64,000 nucleotides of DNA from Pseudeuparius sepicola (GCA_963920635.1 OY987307.1:22335735-22399734); one strand, 5' to 3'. Counted from the stretch's first letter, positions 34,295 through 46,074 are shown. The notes: a model not told the origin generated them from the sequence alone. Numbers and translations: made by a program.

Positions 34295-35327
34295 CATGGA
34301 CTCTTTAAAATAAGGGGACCCAGCACGTCACAGTCTATCACATAGGAAAATTGAAGCCTTGAGGGGAAGTTCGTTTTCTGTCGACTCCAAGGAGACCACA
34401 AGGGGGCTGGTACAAGGTTATGTTATATGTCAGTGTCCAACGGCCATCAGGTTTTATGTGACATGCCAGTGCCTTAGATTCTAAATGAGGCAAAATATTT
34501 CCCATCATAATTCACAATTTTTAAGTTTTCTAACTTTCAGATACTCGGATGTGTCAATTAAAGGTAATGCGGCCGCCTGTAGTAGTCCCAATAATTGCAA
34601 CCAGATTTTTCCTGTATCACATTTAGTAATCCTACAATTCCCATTACGTAGGTATTACGTATAAGTAGGTAGTTCAAAACAAAAATCGTATTTCCTAAGT
34701 TTTAAATTATTAAGCAGGTAGCTTCAGTCAGGTCTTTTTTTAAAGAGTTTTTATCTACGACTACAAGTTTATTTGAAGTTTGTGAGGTACCTTGGGAGAG
34801 AAATAAAATTACAAACATTTTATAATGAACACCGAGAAAAACTACCATGATTAGAACTACTAGACCTAATCTTATTAGTCCATTCGGAAATCTGTGAAAG
34901 TTCTTTGGGTAGATACATTCAAGTATGGAAGAAAGTTTAAGTATACATATTACAAATGGATTGAGGATTGAGTAAGAAGGTGCAATAGCTACAAATTTTT
35001 AAATAAGCAAAATCGGCACTGACTTACCATACTTATTACTTAAATTCGTGAAAATAATTGCTGGAAATAAATTTCAACTATAAAATAAATTTGATTCATT
35101 TGACAGTTGCTATATTCTGCACTTGTAGACACAACATTGTCAAGTCTAATTTTTAGAAATCATGGAAACCATTATTAATTTTTACTAACAATCAAAGTAC
35201 CTGTTATATTCTTAGATTTTCCAATAAAATGTCATACTTGGCATCACTGATACTATTAGAATGAGGAAAGAATAGACCTCACTTTGGAAAGTATAATGCT
35301 GGGTCCCCTTACTTTAAAGAGTCCCTG
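34295..35327. mobile_element. hAT-like non-autonomous element, copy 3
   Basis: Termini are CATGGACTCTTTAAAATAAG and TTACTTTAAAGAGTCCCTG. The flanking octamers GGTACAGT (34287-34294) and TGTACAAT (35328-35335) share GTACA and could be a diverged 8-bp duplication. It is collinear with 36906-37902 and inverted relative to 9303-10312. No transposase is encoded. Confidence 0.7.
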
Positions 35328-35335
35328 TGTACAAT

Positions 35336-36600
35336 AAATAATCAATGTTTCAATTCGACGCATTCTCATCCATAAATCTCAACAGGATTCCTAGTTTTTT
35401 TGTTTTTTTACGCCGAAAAAGCTTTTACAGATATTCCAACTATCGGTTTGCCAGGAGAAGAGATGTTTGTATATTTCCCTTTTCTAGCTCTCAGGTTTCG
35501 ACCATCTGTTAGCTGGCGAACAATTTCCCGCCGTGCTATAGTTAGTCGCCCTTCAAGTTCAAACCGGAAAGGTCGCAATCCTGGTGGCCGCACGGCGATC
35601 CCGCTAAAAGTTTAATTGAGAATTGCGATGGCCCAGTTAGAAACGTATGAATCAATAGTGCAAACCCGATGGTATTTTGGGAGAGGGAAGTTATAACTTC
35701 CGCATCGGTGGTTAGAGTGAGAGGTGCGGTTTTGACGTGATCAGATAATGACGAACATACTGGGATTTCGTCTGAAGGTATAGGTATCGATTTATCTATA
35801 TAATATGTCTATGTGTAAGGTTATAAGTTATAATAATAGAAAGAAGCTGAGTTTTAGACTAGGAAAGAGAGAGGACGCCTAACAGCGCCCGTGGCCGTGT
35901 TACCGACTGGCACATCGCACGACAGGCCAGTGGCGTAGCATGAAACGCGTTCTTAGCCAATATCACAAAAATATTAAAAATGAATTTGTAGTTAATTTTG
36001 ACTTTCATGTAATTTGAAATATTGGTATTTATTTGCAGGTAATTTCCCAAGTGTAAAGCTAGTGTCAAGTGCTGAACTATATTTATTTGTGGCGATTTCG
36101 ATTCAATCGATTTTGTTTCGCATTTCGTTTACCTTGTACATGCTATCAGATTTTTTCGTGGCATCGACGACTCTGCTTAATTAAAGCCCCTGGCATACGC
36201 GGCCTTCAACTTACCGCACACATAAACCGTAGTACGAAACTTGGTAAAATTAGTTGTAACTTGTCACTCTCCGAATTACGAACGGGGTTCTCCACTTCAG
36301 CGCCAGCTTCACATACTCACCTGGTCGCTGAATTAATTAAAACTCGACGATGTTGCCTAGTTATGAAGTGTCTAACGGCGGGTACAACTTTATCATGAGG
36401 ATTACAAATTTTCGTTCGCTTTCAACTGTTGGTCAATCGTGAAACAAGAATTTGTACACTTTGTCTCAGAAAAGAAATTCAACCAATTAACTGTAGGTTC
36501 TTGGCGTCAAAATACGGCAATTTAGCCATATATTTTCGAAAATGCTTCCCTTAAAAGGTACAGGGGGTTGCAGTTGAATCCAAAAAAACGGTTTTGGCTA
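35336..36600. other. Spacer with a small unrecognised frame and a shared 120-bp block
   Basis: 35408-35593 (minus) is a 61-codon basic frame (IARREIVRQLTDGRN within it). It looks protein-like but matches nothing I know. 35995-36110 is repeated, about 90% identical, at 63198-63310 (TAATTTGAAATATTGGTATT, then TATATTTATTTGTGGC). 36069-36398 has an open frame without features. Confidence 0.35.
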
Positions 36601-36639
36601 CATTTTTATCAATTGTAGATTTTCCCAGAAGTAACCGAG

Positions 36640-38060
36640 GGGAAACATTGCGAATAATCATCGTGAACACTCCAGCAATTAGGTGCTGGGAAGTTGGGGG
36701 CGTATTTATTTATTAATGTTTTTCTCTTCGCTTTAATTTCAGGGCGTCTTGTCCTTTTGAAAGTTTTCGATTTCCATAAATTGCGTCTATATTAGGCTTT
36801 GAATAAAGAACCCTTATTTAAAGATATTAGGTAATATAAATTTCTTGACTAGCGGAAGTCCAGGGCCAGATGAGCAACTGTAAATAATATTATGTAGGTA
36901 CTAACCAGGGACTCTTTAAAATAAGGGGACCCAGCATGTCACAGTCTATCACATAGGAAAAGTGAAGCCTTGAGGGGAAATTTTTTTTCTGTATACTCCA
37001 AGGAGACCACATAAGTGGGCTGGTACAAGGTTATGTTATATGTCATTGTCCAACTGCCATCAGGTTTTATGTGACATGCCAGTGCCATAGATTCCAAAGG
37101 AGGCAAAATATTTCCCATCATAGTACACAATTTTTAAGTTTTCTTACTTCCAGATAGTCAATTAAAGGTAATGCGGCGGCCTGTAATAGTCCCAATAATT
37201 GCAACCAGCTTTTTCTTGTCTCACCTTTAGTAATCCTACAATTCCCATTACGTGGGCATTACGTATAAGTAGGTAGTTCGAAATAAATCGTATTTCGAAA
37301 ATTTTAAATTATTAAGCAGGTAGCTTCAGTCAGATCTTTTTTAAAACAGTTTTTATCTACAGCTATAAGCTTATTTTACGTTTGTGAGGTACAAAATTTT
37401 TATAATGAGCACCGAGGAAAACTACATGATTAGAACCTAATCTTATTAGTCCATCCCGAAATCTGTGATAGTTCTTTGGGTAGATACATTCAACAAGGGA
37501 AGAAAGTTCAAGTACGTACCTATTATACCTACATATTACAAATGGTTTGAGGAACCTGGTAACAAGGTGCAATAGCGACAAATTCTCAAATAAGCAAAAT
37601 CGGCACTGACTTACCATACTTATATTACATAAATTCCTGGAAATAATTCCAGGAAACCAAATTTAAATATAAAATAAAATTGATTCATTTGGCACTTGCC
37701 ATAGTTTGTTGACAGAACATTGTCAAGTCTAATTTTTAGAAATCATGGAAACCATTATTAACTTTTACTAACAATCAAAGTACCTGTTATATTCATAGAT
37801 TCTCCAATAAAATGGCATACTTGGCATCATTGAGACCATTAGAATGAGGAAAGAAACGGCATCACTTTGGAAAGTATAATGCTGGGTCCCCTTACTTTAA
37901 AGGTACTGACCGACCGAAAAATTGGTATTGTTGAAAAACTTAGACAGCTAAAGCATCATTACGTAGACTTAACACATTGATGGGCGCGTGCAATGATCGA
38001 ATACGTCAAGTTTCAAAAGTTATTGCTATTTATGTCATGAGGCATGATCTTTTATGCCCC
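36640..38060. repeat. Segmental duplication, unit 1 (interrupted)
   Basis: 36640-36905 plus 37903-38060 match 38800-40110. Shared blocks include CACTCCAGCAATTAGGTGCT, GGCGTCTTGTCCTTTT, CTTGACTAGxGGAAGTCCAGG and GTACTGACCGACCGAAAAAT. In this unit the block is split by the hAT-like element 36906-37902. The two units are tandem, same orientation, about 2.1 kb apart. The first part is GC-richer and might be regulatory DNA, but that is only inferred. Confidence 0.75.
36906..37902. mobile_element. hAT-like non-autonomous element, copy 4
   Basis: The left end is CAGGGACTCTTTAAAATAAG; the right end lacks the last about 8 bases and finishes at CTTTAAAG. It is flanked by GTACTAAC (36898-36905) and GTACTGAC (37903-37910), an 8-bp duplication with one change. 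The uninterrupted unit 2 (40013 onward) confirms the empty site. Minus-strand frames at 36939-37130 and 37363-37617 read element body. Confidence 0.8.
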
Positions 38061-38799
38061 AAGTTTTTCCTTCACTTGTTGTATGTTTTACTTTTGTCCT
38101 AAAAACCCTTGTTTTCGAGATATAAGCCTAGTTAGCTATAATGCGATCATTATGGCTGAAGACATACCTGTGTTAGAGAAGAAACTACTGCTACTTTCTG
38201 TAAATAACAAATAGCTAGATTGACGAGAAGGGTGAAACTTGCAGTTTCAGCTCCACAAACACCGTTTATTCAACTAAAACTGTACATATTTTTCAACCCA
38301 CTTGGTCAGGTCATCTTCAGCAGTAAGAACCGATTAAAAGAGGGGAACTTACTTTACTGGACAAAGTCTTAACACAGTATGTGGTCGTGGAAAAAGTAAC
38401 TTTGATTTAAAAAAGGCTTATCAAACTCAATCAACTAAAATTAGATGAAATGGTGGCATCTAAAAGAGGAAGGAATATGGCAAAACCAGGCCATGACTGT
38501 TCGAAATTCAAATGTCAAGTAATATTTTATTAAAAAATGTAGTTAAATGTTTGTGGTAAGGTTTGTTAACAACATAATTAGGAAATTGGTTATTAGAGGC
38601 CATCTAGAAATAGCTATTGTTTAAAATGACAATTCAGTGACGTGTCGTTTATTTCAGACTTACACTATTATTAGTGTAGCAAAGTTTTAAAGACATATAT
38701 GCATTTGTAAATAATGTCTCTCTCAGGCTCTATAGTCTGTATGCCTACAGTTCGACATTCGGCAACAACTGTTGAATAAAACATTTCCGGCATCTATAA
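38061..38799. other. Spacer inside the tandem segmental duplication
   Basis: No gene is visible. The sequence is specific to unit 1's downstream side and has no recognised repeat border. Confidence 0.35.
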
Positions 38800-38967
38800 A
38801 TTCCCAGAAATACCCGAGGGGAAACATTACGATTAATCATAGTGAACACTCCAGCAATTAGGTGCTGGGAAGTTGGGGGCGTATTTATTTATTAATGTTT
38901 TCCCCTCGCTTTAATTTCAGGGCGTCTTGTCCTTTTCAATGTTTTCGATTACCAAAATTTTCGTCCA

Positions 38968-39258
38968 TATTTTTTTAAACCTTTATTTTTACTTTATACT
39001 TAAACTAATCTTACATGCTACTAGTTAGTTATCACAGATAGGTTTAAACTAAGTTTGCTTAAAAGCAGAAAATATCCTTTGAAAAATTTCCTATCTGTTC
39101 CTTACGGATTCTTTCAAGTCTGTCTTGTCTTAGCATCTGAATAAACTGTTCCTTACTGCCTTTACATTCCAAATTAAAGTATATCGCACTACACAAAAAC
39201 CATAACCAAACATTTTGTTTCTCTTTTTTCTCGATTTTTCTTTCAAAAATATCCCTTA
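38968..39258 (-). pseudogene. Retrocopied mRNA 3' end of an unidentified gene
   Basis: On the minus strand a frame reads IFERKIEKKEKQNVWLWF, then AIYFNLECKGSKEQFIQMLR, QDRLERIRKEQIG, and a stop (TAA near 39059). About 90 nt of 3'UTR follow, with AATAAA and a short A run ending at the insertion edge (38968). A poly(A) signal plus A-tail inside an otherwise duplicated block shows retroposition of a 5'-truncated transcript. The protein has one hydrophobic stretch (VWLWFLCSAIYF) and a basic C-terminus; I do not recognise the gene. The source gene must lie elsewhere. Confidence 0.6.
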
Positions 39259-39350
39259 GGCTTTGAATAAAGAACCCTTATTCAAAGATATTAGGTAATA
39301 TAAATTTCTTGACTAGGGGAAGTCCAGGGCGAGATAAGCAACTGTAAATA

Positions 39351-40003
39351 CAGGGTGTTAGTAGATAAGTGCGAAAAACTTTAAGGGGTGATTCTACATG
39401 AAGGAATAATGACAGTTTGCTATATAAAGGTAGGTCCGCAAATGCTTCGTTTCCGATATACAGTCAAAGTTTAAAAAAAATGATATGCGCACCTAACTAA
39501 AAATGTTTTATTCGAGATATTTTTATTTTCATTTGTTGTTTTGATTTATTGTTGCTGTATAGGATAGGTTTTTGATATTGTTGTAATAGAAATTAAAAAT
39601 ACGCGTTATGTTGTTTTATTTTTTTGCATAAAAATCGCGGCCCCTGTAAAAAAAAGGTAAGAGAGCTTTTCTGTCACTAATTAAACGAGGATTATAAAAA
39701 TAATTTTTATTTTAAATTATCTCAGTGGCGTATCATTTATTTTCTTAAAAATATCGAGGCCATTACCCCTATGCACGCCACTGATTAACATAAAAAATTT
39801 TAATCGTGTGTCAAAAAATGCGCTTTCTAGTCCTGTTAAAACCCACCAAATTTCATTTGAATATCTTAATCCGTTTCAGCGCAATAAATAAATTATCATT
39901 TTTTTAAACTTTGACTCCCTGTATATTGGAAACGCGCAAACTGTTATTTTTTTCATGTAGAATCACCCCTCAACGTTTGTCGCACTTATTTACTAACACC
40001 CTG
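39351..40003. mobile_element. Mariner-type miniature element, 653 bp
   Basis: The ends are CAGGGTGTTAGTAGATAAGT and its imperfect complement ending CTAACACCCTG. TA lies at 39349-39350 and 40004-40005. Terminal inverted repeats run over 100 bp (including GGGGTGATTCTACATGAA / TTCATGTAGAATCACCCC). The empty site is visible in duplication unit 1 near 36888. No coding frame is present. Confidence 0.8.
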
Positions 40004-40110
40004 TATATGTAGGTACTGACCGACCGAAAAATTGGTATTGTTGAAAAACATTGACGGACGCGTGAAAAATCGAATACGTCAAGTTTCAAAACTATAGGTA
40101 AAGCATGTTT

Positions 40111-40794
40111 TAAAACGCCAAGACGCCTCCTGAAGGTAACTTGAAGGTTATTTATATCCTTTTATTGGACGGTTTTTGTTCCTCTCAAAATCACTCAAAA
40201 TAAGTTCTTAAACTTTTGACATATTTTTAAAATGCAATTTCTAGTTGCTTCTTTACGGTTGACGTATATGCTAATCACTCGGCTCAAGTCGAGTATTTAA
40301 ACACCAAGGTTTCGGCTCGATACCGCTACGTTTCTGGTGTATGTACGCAAGTTTACGTCAAAGGTAAGTCCACAAACGTACGTTCAAAAACTCTTTAACG
40401 TGCATGCGTAGCTCTCATTTTCTACGCCTACGTGTACGTATAGGGTTTTGCTTTAACTCTCTGTTCTCTATTATAGCATGTGTGTATGTACGTACGTACA
40501 TACGTATGACCATACAACTGCAGTAACTAGGTTTAAAAACTAGTGAATTTGAAAGGTTTACGCAAAATAAACTATTAAAATATTCATTGATACTAATGAC
40601 ACTATTTTAAAAGTTGTCGCTGCTAAATTAACTTTTTTTATTTTAAATTAACTATTTTTTTTTAAGTTCTAGTTGCCTTAACTTTTAAAATTGCGTCATT
40701 GGTATCTCTGAATATTTTAAAAATTTACTAATTTATTGCAAACCTTTCAAATATACTAGCTTTTCTACCTAGCTGTAAATAAAAATAGTCCAAG
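40111..40794. other. Spacer with purine/pyrimidine-alternating stretch
   Basis: 40478-40510 contains TGTGTATGTACGTACGTACA, an alternating purine-pyrimidine run. No gene is recognised. Confidence 0.4.
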
Positions 40795-40863
40795 AGCCGG
40801 CCGCATGATTTCAACTCTCATAAGATTATAGAATAAGATGTTATGTAAAATGTAGACAGTATA

Positions 40864-41743
40864 GTGGTAGTTTTCGGCTTACGGAAAAATTAAAACAAAG
40901 TTTGATGTTATTCGCGACATTTCGTTATATTTAATAACTTCTTCAGGCTAAAAAATACACCAGTAATAAATAATGAGACAATTTTAACTTGCACTCTAAA
41001 AATATACAAAAATACAAACAAAATAAAACCAATAGAGAGAGGGCACAAAAGACTTACCGACAACTAATCTTGTGTCATAATTATCTATAAACAGCCAATT
41101 ATTATTAACACACATTACAGGCAACATTTAAGTTATTCAGTTAGGTATTTTAAGTTTTATTATTTTATTAAAAACACGATGTAGTTGGGATCGATTTTCG
41201 TTGAATTCTGAACTGGATTTAACGGCGGGCTAGTAGTTTTTTGGTTGGGTTTAACAAAAAACACGAAATCACTCCCACAAACCACTTCCTCCCGGCTTAA
41301 GGTGAGTGTGTATCTACGATACTGTGGTGGCCATAAATCAACAGTGGGCATTACCTCAACCGTTTGTTACCCATCACTGTAGACATCTTAATCAAATTTG
41401 TGTAAATAATGCTGAGATTGTGTGTGTCCATTCTATTATTTATGGAGTTTGGATGTCGATTGATATATATCATTTCTTTAAAAAGTCTCTTGGAATAAGT
41501 TGGTTCAGAATCCAAAATAGTAGTGTCATTAAATTTAAAGGTGTGATCTTTACTAATACAATGTGCACACAGTGCCGTACTTTCTTTACCCTTACGGCAG
41601 TCATTTTTATGGTTATTGATTCTGTTCCTGATATAATTTTTAGTTTGTCCTATATATACACCATCACATTGTGAGCAAGGAATTTTGTAGACCACTGAAG
41701 ACAATCTGTCAAACTGTTCTTTCTGTTTAAGCCTCGAAAACAC
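40864..41743 (-). mobile_element. 5'-truncated Penelope-like element with 8-bp target duplication
   Basis: It is bounded by ACAGTATA on both sides (40856-40863 and 41744-41751), a true insertion duplication. The interrupted sequence is continuous in the other family copies (for example 18661-18670). The coding strand is minus: the GIY-YIG frame begins right at the 5' truncation (41743) and the 3' end lies at 40864. A block at about 40908-40944, read on the minus strand as CTGAAGAAG...CGAAATGTCG, has the layout of the small hammerhead-ribozyme motif known from Penelope-like elements, with a substituted core base. Confidence 0.8.
41351..41743 (-). pseudogene. Penelope GIY-YIG endonuclease domain, truncated ORF
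   Basis: The 130-codon frame has VVYKIPCSQCDGVYIGQTKN (GIY-YIG core with CxxC), RINNHKNDCRKGK, ALCAHCISKDHTFKFND, KRLFKEMIYINRHPNSINNR and LSIIYTNLI, then a natural stop. In the family this domain nicks target DNA for the reverse transcriptase that precedes it. The polymerase is missing, because the element is cut at the frame's first codon. The frame itself is undamaged, pointing to a fairly recent insertion. Confidence 0.85.
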
Positions 41744-42378
41744 ACAGTATATTTCTTTACTTGAAGCGAGTAGGTTGCCTCAGATAATATGGGCCCGATC
41801 ATTGTTATTTAAAGAAGTTGTGGATAATTTTTAATTTTTTAATAGGTACAACCCGTCCCACGAACTTATTTACTACTTTTTCGCAAAAGTCTTTTGAGAA
41901 ATTCGAAAAGTTCCGTTCTAAAAAAGGGCAATTTCTGACATTTTTCGGACTTTGGCTTTCAGGTGACGAGAAATGCCGACCAATCACGTAAAAAAGATGC
42001 TTCCCACCTGCGTTGGTCGTTTTTTTCGCCGAAAATCCTTAATAACTCAAAAACGGGAAATAATTTACCTGAAAATGTTTCGTTAAATATATTGACCCGT
42101 TCCCCGCAAATCTCGCCATACCTTCAGATCTCCCGAAAAACGGGTTTGAAAATTTTTTTTCCTATCGGATTTCTAAAAGGCCAAGGGACCCTTTTTTATT
42201 GTTGCTCTATGGGCCTTCTTTCCTATTTCGTTCTATAATCATATGAGAGTAGATTTGCCTAAAAAGTAACCGCACAACTTCTTTAAATAACAATGATCTG
42301 GCCCATATTAATTGAGGCAACCTACTCGCTTCAAGTAAAAAATATACTGTCTACATTTTACATAACATCTTATACTAA

Positions 42379-43217
42379 ATTCTAATAATACAGGCAACCA
42401 AACACAATTTTGATGACGTTTTTATTCCGCCCATAAGTGTTGTTTAAAATTTGTATCATTGTGTCAAATAAATATCAGTGCGACCAATGCCCACTTCGTA
42501 TGAGAAGTGCGAAGAGGTCCTTCCTTAAGTAATGTTTTGGAAATATGCAATTTTCGTATAAGTTCATCGAAATGTTTACCAACATATAAAATGCTTGAAT
42601 AAAACATTTCCAATATTTGGATTCCCAATAAGTATCGCCAAAAAGCGTCAACAAAATAATTAATCATCTTGAACTCTATGGCAATTAAGGAGCGAAGAGT
42701 CGCCGAAAGCAACAAGGAAAAATATCTTGGTGAGGAATTTGCGGTGGTCCATTTAAAAAGCCACTCGGACAATACACCCTCGCCTTTCTTATTTGTCAAG
42801 GTTGTAGCACTTTTTTGTAGTTGCACACAATGCGAACGGCAGCTTTGGGGTGGTTGAAGAGCAGGGATCGTAGGCAAGGAGGTTTGTTGTTAGTTGTTAT
42901 GAGGCTTAGTTGAAGGAAGATATTTTGGACGCCACCTAGCTCTTTTTTGTTACTTGGAGAACTGGACAACCAAGAAAATGGGATGGAAAACTGTTATTTG
43001 TTTTTTCCTGGCAATACTGCAAACAATGAAACACTGACGACACTTATACCTAATATATTTACACTACATACACAAAAAACAAAATAATAATGTCAACTAT
43101 TAGCAAAAAGGTTCAATAAGTATGCACTTTTCTAACTATACATGATATTGATTATCTCAATGAATTTAGGTGATATTTACTATTAAGTTTCGATTTAAGT
43201 TTACATAACCCCCATTG
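42379..43217. other. Spacer; no supported gene
   Basis: Opposed frames at 42464-42877 (minus) and 42669-42857 (plus) overlap, and neither shows a domain or splice context. No repeat border is recognised. Confidence 0.35.
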
Positions 43218-43221
43218 TTAA

Positions 43222-43532
43222 GAGGGAGTTGCCGACAGCGAAAGTGACGTTAGATTTCGGATTTTTTAAGTTGTATAACATAAAATCTAATAACATTTTA
43301 CCTGGCAAAAATTTAGTACAAACATCTCTGTCTTCATTTTAATTATAAGATCTTACAAGCAGAGTTTTGTTTTATAGGTTATGAAAACCTTGGGGAAAAT
43401 AATAATTCCAGACAGATGAAGACAGATATGTTTGTACTAAATTTTTGTCAGGTAAAATGTTATTAGATTTTATGCTATACAACTTAAAAAAATACGAAAT
43501 CTAACGTCATTTTCGCTGTCGGCAACCCCCTC
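43222..43532. mobile_element. Miniature inverted-repeat element at TTAA, 311 bp
   Basis: TTAA flanks both ends (43218-43221, 43533-43536). The ends GAGGGAGTTGCCGACAGCGA and its near complement pair, and pairing goes on for about 120 bp per side, leaving a loop of about 70 bp. The TTAA duplication suggests piggyBac- or Kolobok-type mobilisation. No coding frame is present. Confidence 0.75.
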
Positions 43533-43807
43533 TTAAATTGATATTTTAAAATTTTCAATGTTTCTAACCAAAGCACATAACATATTGGAAGTAAAAATGA
43601 TGCTTATACCTAAAGCAAACTAGAAAGTGACTTATTTTTGACAACTAGATAGTTTTATGCCAAATGTAGGTAGCTATCATAGACAAGGTTATCTAGTTAT
43701 AGAAATAACGGTAAACTAAACTGAAAATCGGCACAAGTTAGGTAGTCTAAGTAAAACTTATCTAGTCATAGGGACAGCGCGAAAAGTTTAGGTAGACTTA
43801 TCTGGTT

Positions 43808-43885
43808 CCAGGCATGCTTGTCCAGTGGTAACGTTCTGGGGGAGGAAGTCTCTGCTTGCTGCGCAGACGGGAGACAAATCACGTG
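43808..43885 (+). pseudogene. tRNA-derived SINE head (tentative)
   Basis: TGTCCAGTGGTAACGTTCT resembles a tRNA A-box region and is followed about 48 bases later by GACAAATCACG, a weak B-box. Composition is higher in GC than the surroundings. It could be the promoter of a short interspersed element; no tail is defined. Confidence 0.3.
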
Positions 43886-44472
43886 ATCATTTCTCACGTG
43901 CAGGTAGTTGAGGTCCACCCTGTAGGTGTCTGTGGTATCCTCCAAATAGATCAGGCACCAACCACCAAGATAAGCGAGATAGGTACACAAAGAAAAAACC
44001 TTGAAAATTATCCCTATTTGCACAAAATGACTAAAATATATTTACCAAAAAACTTACCATTTCCTGATGTAGCGGAATTTTCAAACGCTACAAGATTTGT
44101 CCGTTGACTTTTTTTTAGTGAGTGCTTGCCCTTTTAAAGGCTCCTAAGAAAAGGCAGACGCGCGATTCGACTCTCATAATTAAAGTTTTCTCGTTGAGTG
44201 TATATCTACAGTATAAAAGTAATGCAAATTTTGTTCTGGCTCTCGCATTATATGCCATCAAATTTCTAAATAATATACCTAGTATAAAAGTCGCACAAGG
44301 AGAAAACCCCAGGTTTTTTTTATTATAACTTTAAAATTTTGTAGAAAAACTCACTGTAAGCTGGGTCGCTTATATAAACATAGGTCCTAAAGTTCTTCGT
44401 TTCTAAGATAATGGCGTTGTAGTTCTTTTTTTTTTCACATTGAATTATGGCAATATCTACCAAATTAATAAA
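43886..44472. other. Spacer without a supported gene
   Basis: Only short frames are present (43856-44107, 44122-44328). A decayed mariner-type end, GCTGGGTCGCTTATATAAAC, lies at about 44359. Confidence 0.35.
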
Positions 44473-44723
44473 TCTGCTGAACTGAAATTTGGCACTGCTG
44501 TGTTTTGCTTATGGAGAATAAGCTGAAAATGTCAATTTCGACGTATCTTACAGAGGGCGCCACTGCCATTTTACTCGTAACTTTTTTGAGGTTACCTTTT
44601 TGGCCTCGCAGGTCAATCATTTTAGTGGGTTGAAATTGCCAAAGCGTGCCCCCAAAACATATATTAACTCCATCATTTGAAACATAAAATTTTCGCTTAC
44701 CGCTTTCAAATGTTACACAGATC
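44473..44723. mobile_element. Relic related to the 5755 mariner-type family
   Basis: 44473-44600 matches 5925-6020 (GCTGAACTgAAATxTGGCACTG, then AGAGGGCGCCACTG), and 44640-44725 is the inverse of 9040-9080. The borders are lost, and it runs directly into the Penelope relic. Confidence 0.5.
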
Positions 44724-44986
44724 AACAATATAATATACAAAATACCTTGCAATGACTGTCCCAAATGTTATATTGGTCAAACAGGCAGGTATCTTAAAAC
44801 GAGATCACCAGAACACATATGACAACAAAAAACCTCAACATCCAAAACCCAACTGCATTAGTTGAACATTGTAGGGAATTAAATCATAAATTTAATTTTA
44901 ACCAAACTAAAATTGTAGGAACTCAAACCAATTTGAAAAACAGACTCTTACATGAAATGATTTGCGTAAAAAACATGATAGTGTAA
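44724..44986 (+). pseudogene. Penelope-like GIY-YIG endonuclease relic
   Basis: IYKIPCNDCPKCYIGQTGRY is followed by a frameshift and an in-frame stop near 44818. The reading then resumes as ALVEHCRELNHKFNFNQTK and NLKNRLLHEMICVKN to a stop at 44984. This is the same domain as at 41351-41743 but from a different lineage and more decayed. Confidence 0.75.
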
Positions 44987-46074
44987 ATACAAGAAATGAT
45001 ATAGAACATCTTATTTTAATATTCTAAATACCTTATCTCACAATCAATAATATATTCCATATAATATATTCTAATGTTAATTACATTATATATATTCATT
45101 AAGAAAACTTTCTTGAATTATTACCCTTAGTCTTATAATTTTTTATGTAGAATCACCATAATGTTTTATATGCCTGTGTTTATGTCATTTAAATACTGTC
45201 ATCGTACATTTTTAAATTTCTACCCTTTTATACAATTTTATTGAAATCTAAACCAACATATTACAACTAAAATTATAAAATAACCTAATCCTTTGTATCT
45301 GCTAATTTGGCAACATTTTTTAAAGACGGAAAAGTTTAATTTGGTAAGTTTTATTAAGTTTATCAAATTTTTTTCTCAATAGATGGGACACAAAGTGTAA
45401 AAGTCCCAGAGAGTTACCTAATATTTGCTCAAGTTACTGTTTTACAAGAAAAAGTGATAATGGGCATAGGCACTCAAAGTTAACAAAAAGAAAAAACTAG
45501 TAACCGCATACACGTGTTTCATGATATTTGGCAATCATCAGTACGGTGTAACATTAACCAAATCAAAAGATAGGCATGATTTGGGAAGCAACAAATGAAG
45601 TCAGGAGCAGGAGCCAACAGCACATTTGCAGCTTCAGTCAGCACATCCCCTATTTTGTTACAGTTTTACAACAATTTTTCTTACGATAGATACATAAGGT
45701 GGAAGTTGAATCTGACTCCAGTGAATTTATTACATAGAAATGCAAATGATGCCGGTTGTGGTACCAATTTCCGCGCAAATGCAAAACTTGGAATTCGGAA
45801 TTATTCCATCACGATCCGCAGGGGACGGACCGACTTGCCCCATACGTGCATTTCCGGTTGAATCAAGCCTCAGATTAAAGTGAGAATGCAGAATGGGAGG
45901 AACGATGAGATTTCCTCGTTTGGGTTATAATGTTTTGATCAGAGTAACTTTAAAAGGCATGTGTTTCCAAAATTAACTGATTTTAATAATAGTACAGTAA
46001 AATTGGGCCAAAACCCAAACATAAAAAAAAGTTCTTTCTAGCGCAAAATAATTCCATACCCTCCTAAGAGTTAG
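44987..46074. other. AT-rich spacer
   Basis: An 88-codon frame at 45595-45861 has no recognisable domain or splice signals. Nothing else is supported. Confidence 0.35.

Larger units (their letters stand above)
38800..40110. repeat. Segmental duplication, unit 2 (interrupted twice)
   Basis: It is a second copy of the 36640-38060 block. It lacks the hAT-like element, but is interrupted by the retrocopied fragment 38968-39258 and by the TA-flanked element 39351-40003. The right part (40013-40110) rejoins the shared GTACTGACCGACCG sequence. Confidence 0.75.
40795..42378. mobile_element. DNA element with GAGCCGGCCGC terminus, nested Penelope insertion
   Basis: Left and right ends carry the same subterminal block in opposite orientation: AAGATGTTATGTAAAATGTA (40836) and its complement at 42353-42372. 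Next inward is the GAAGCGAGTAGGTTGCCTC block. This is the second copy of the 11770-12356 family. Its left TIR is split by the Penelope fragment 40864-41743. The outermost bases of the right end are lost after about 42378. Confidence 0.65.

Noticed and set aside
35408..35593. 61-residue basic minus-strand frame as a gene
   Set aside because: It looks protein-like, but the opposite strand is also open (35400-35615) and no family, start context or splice sites support it.
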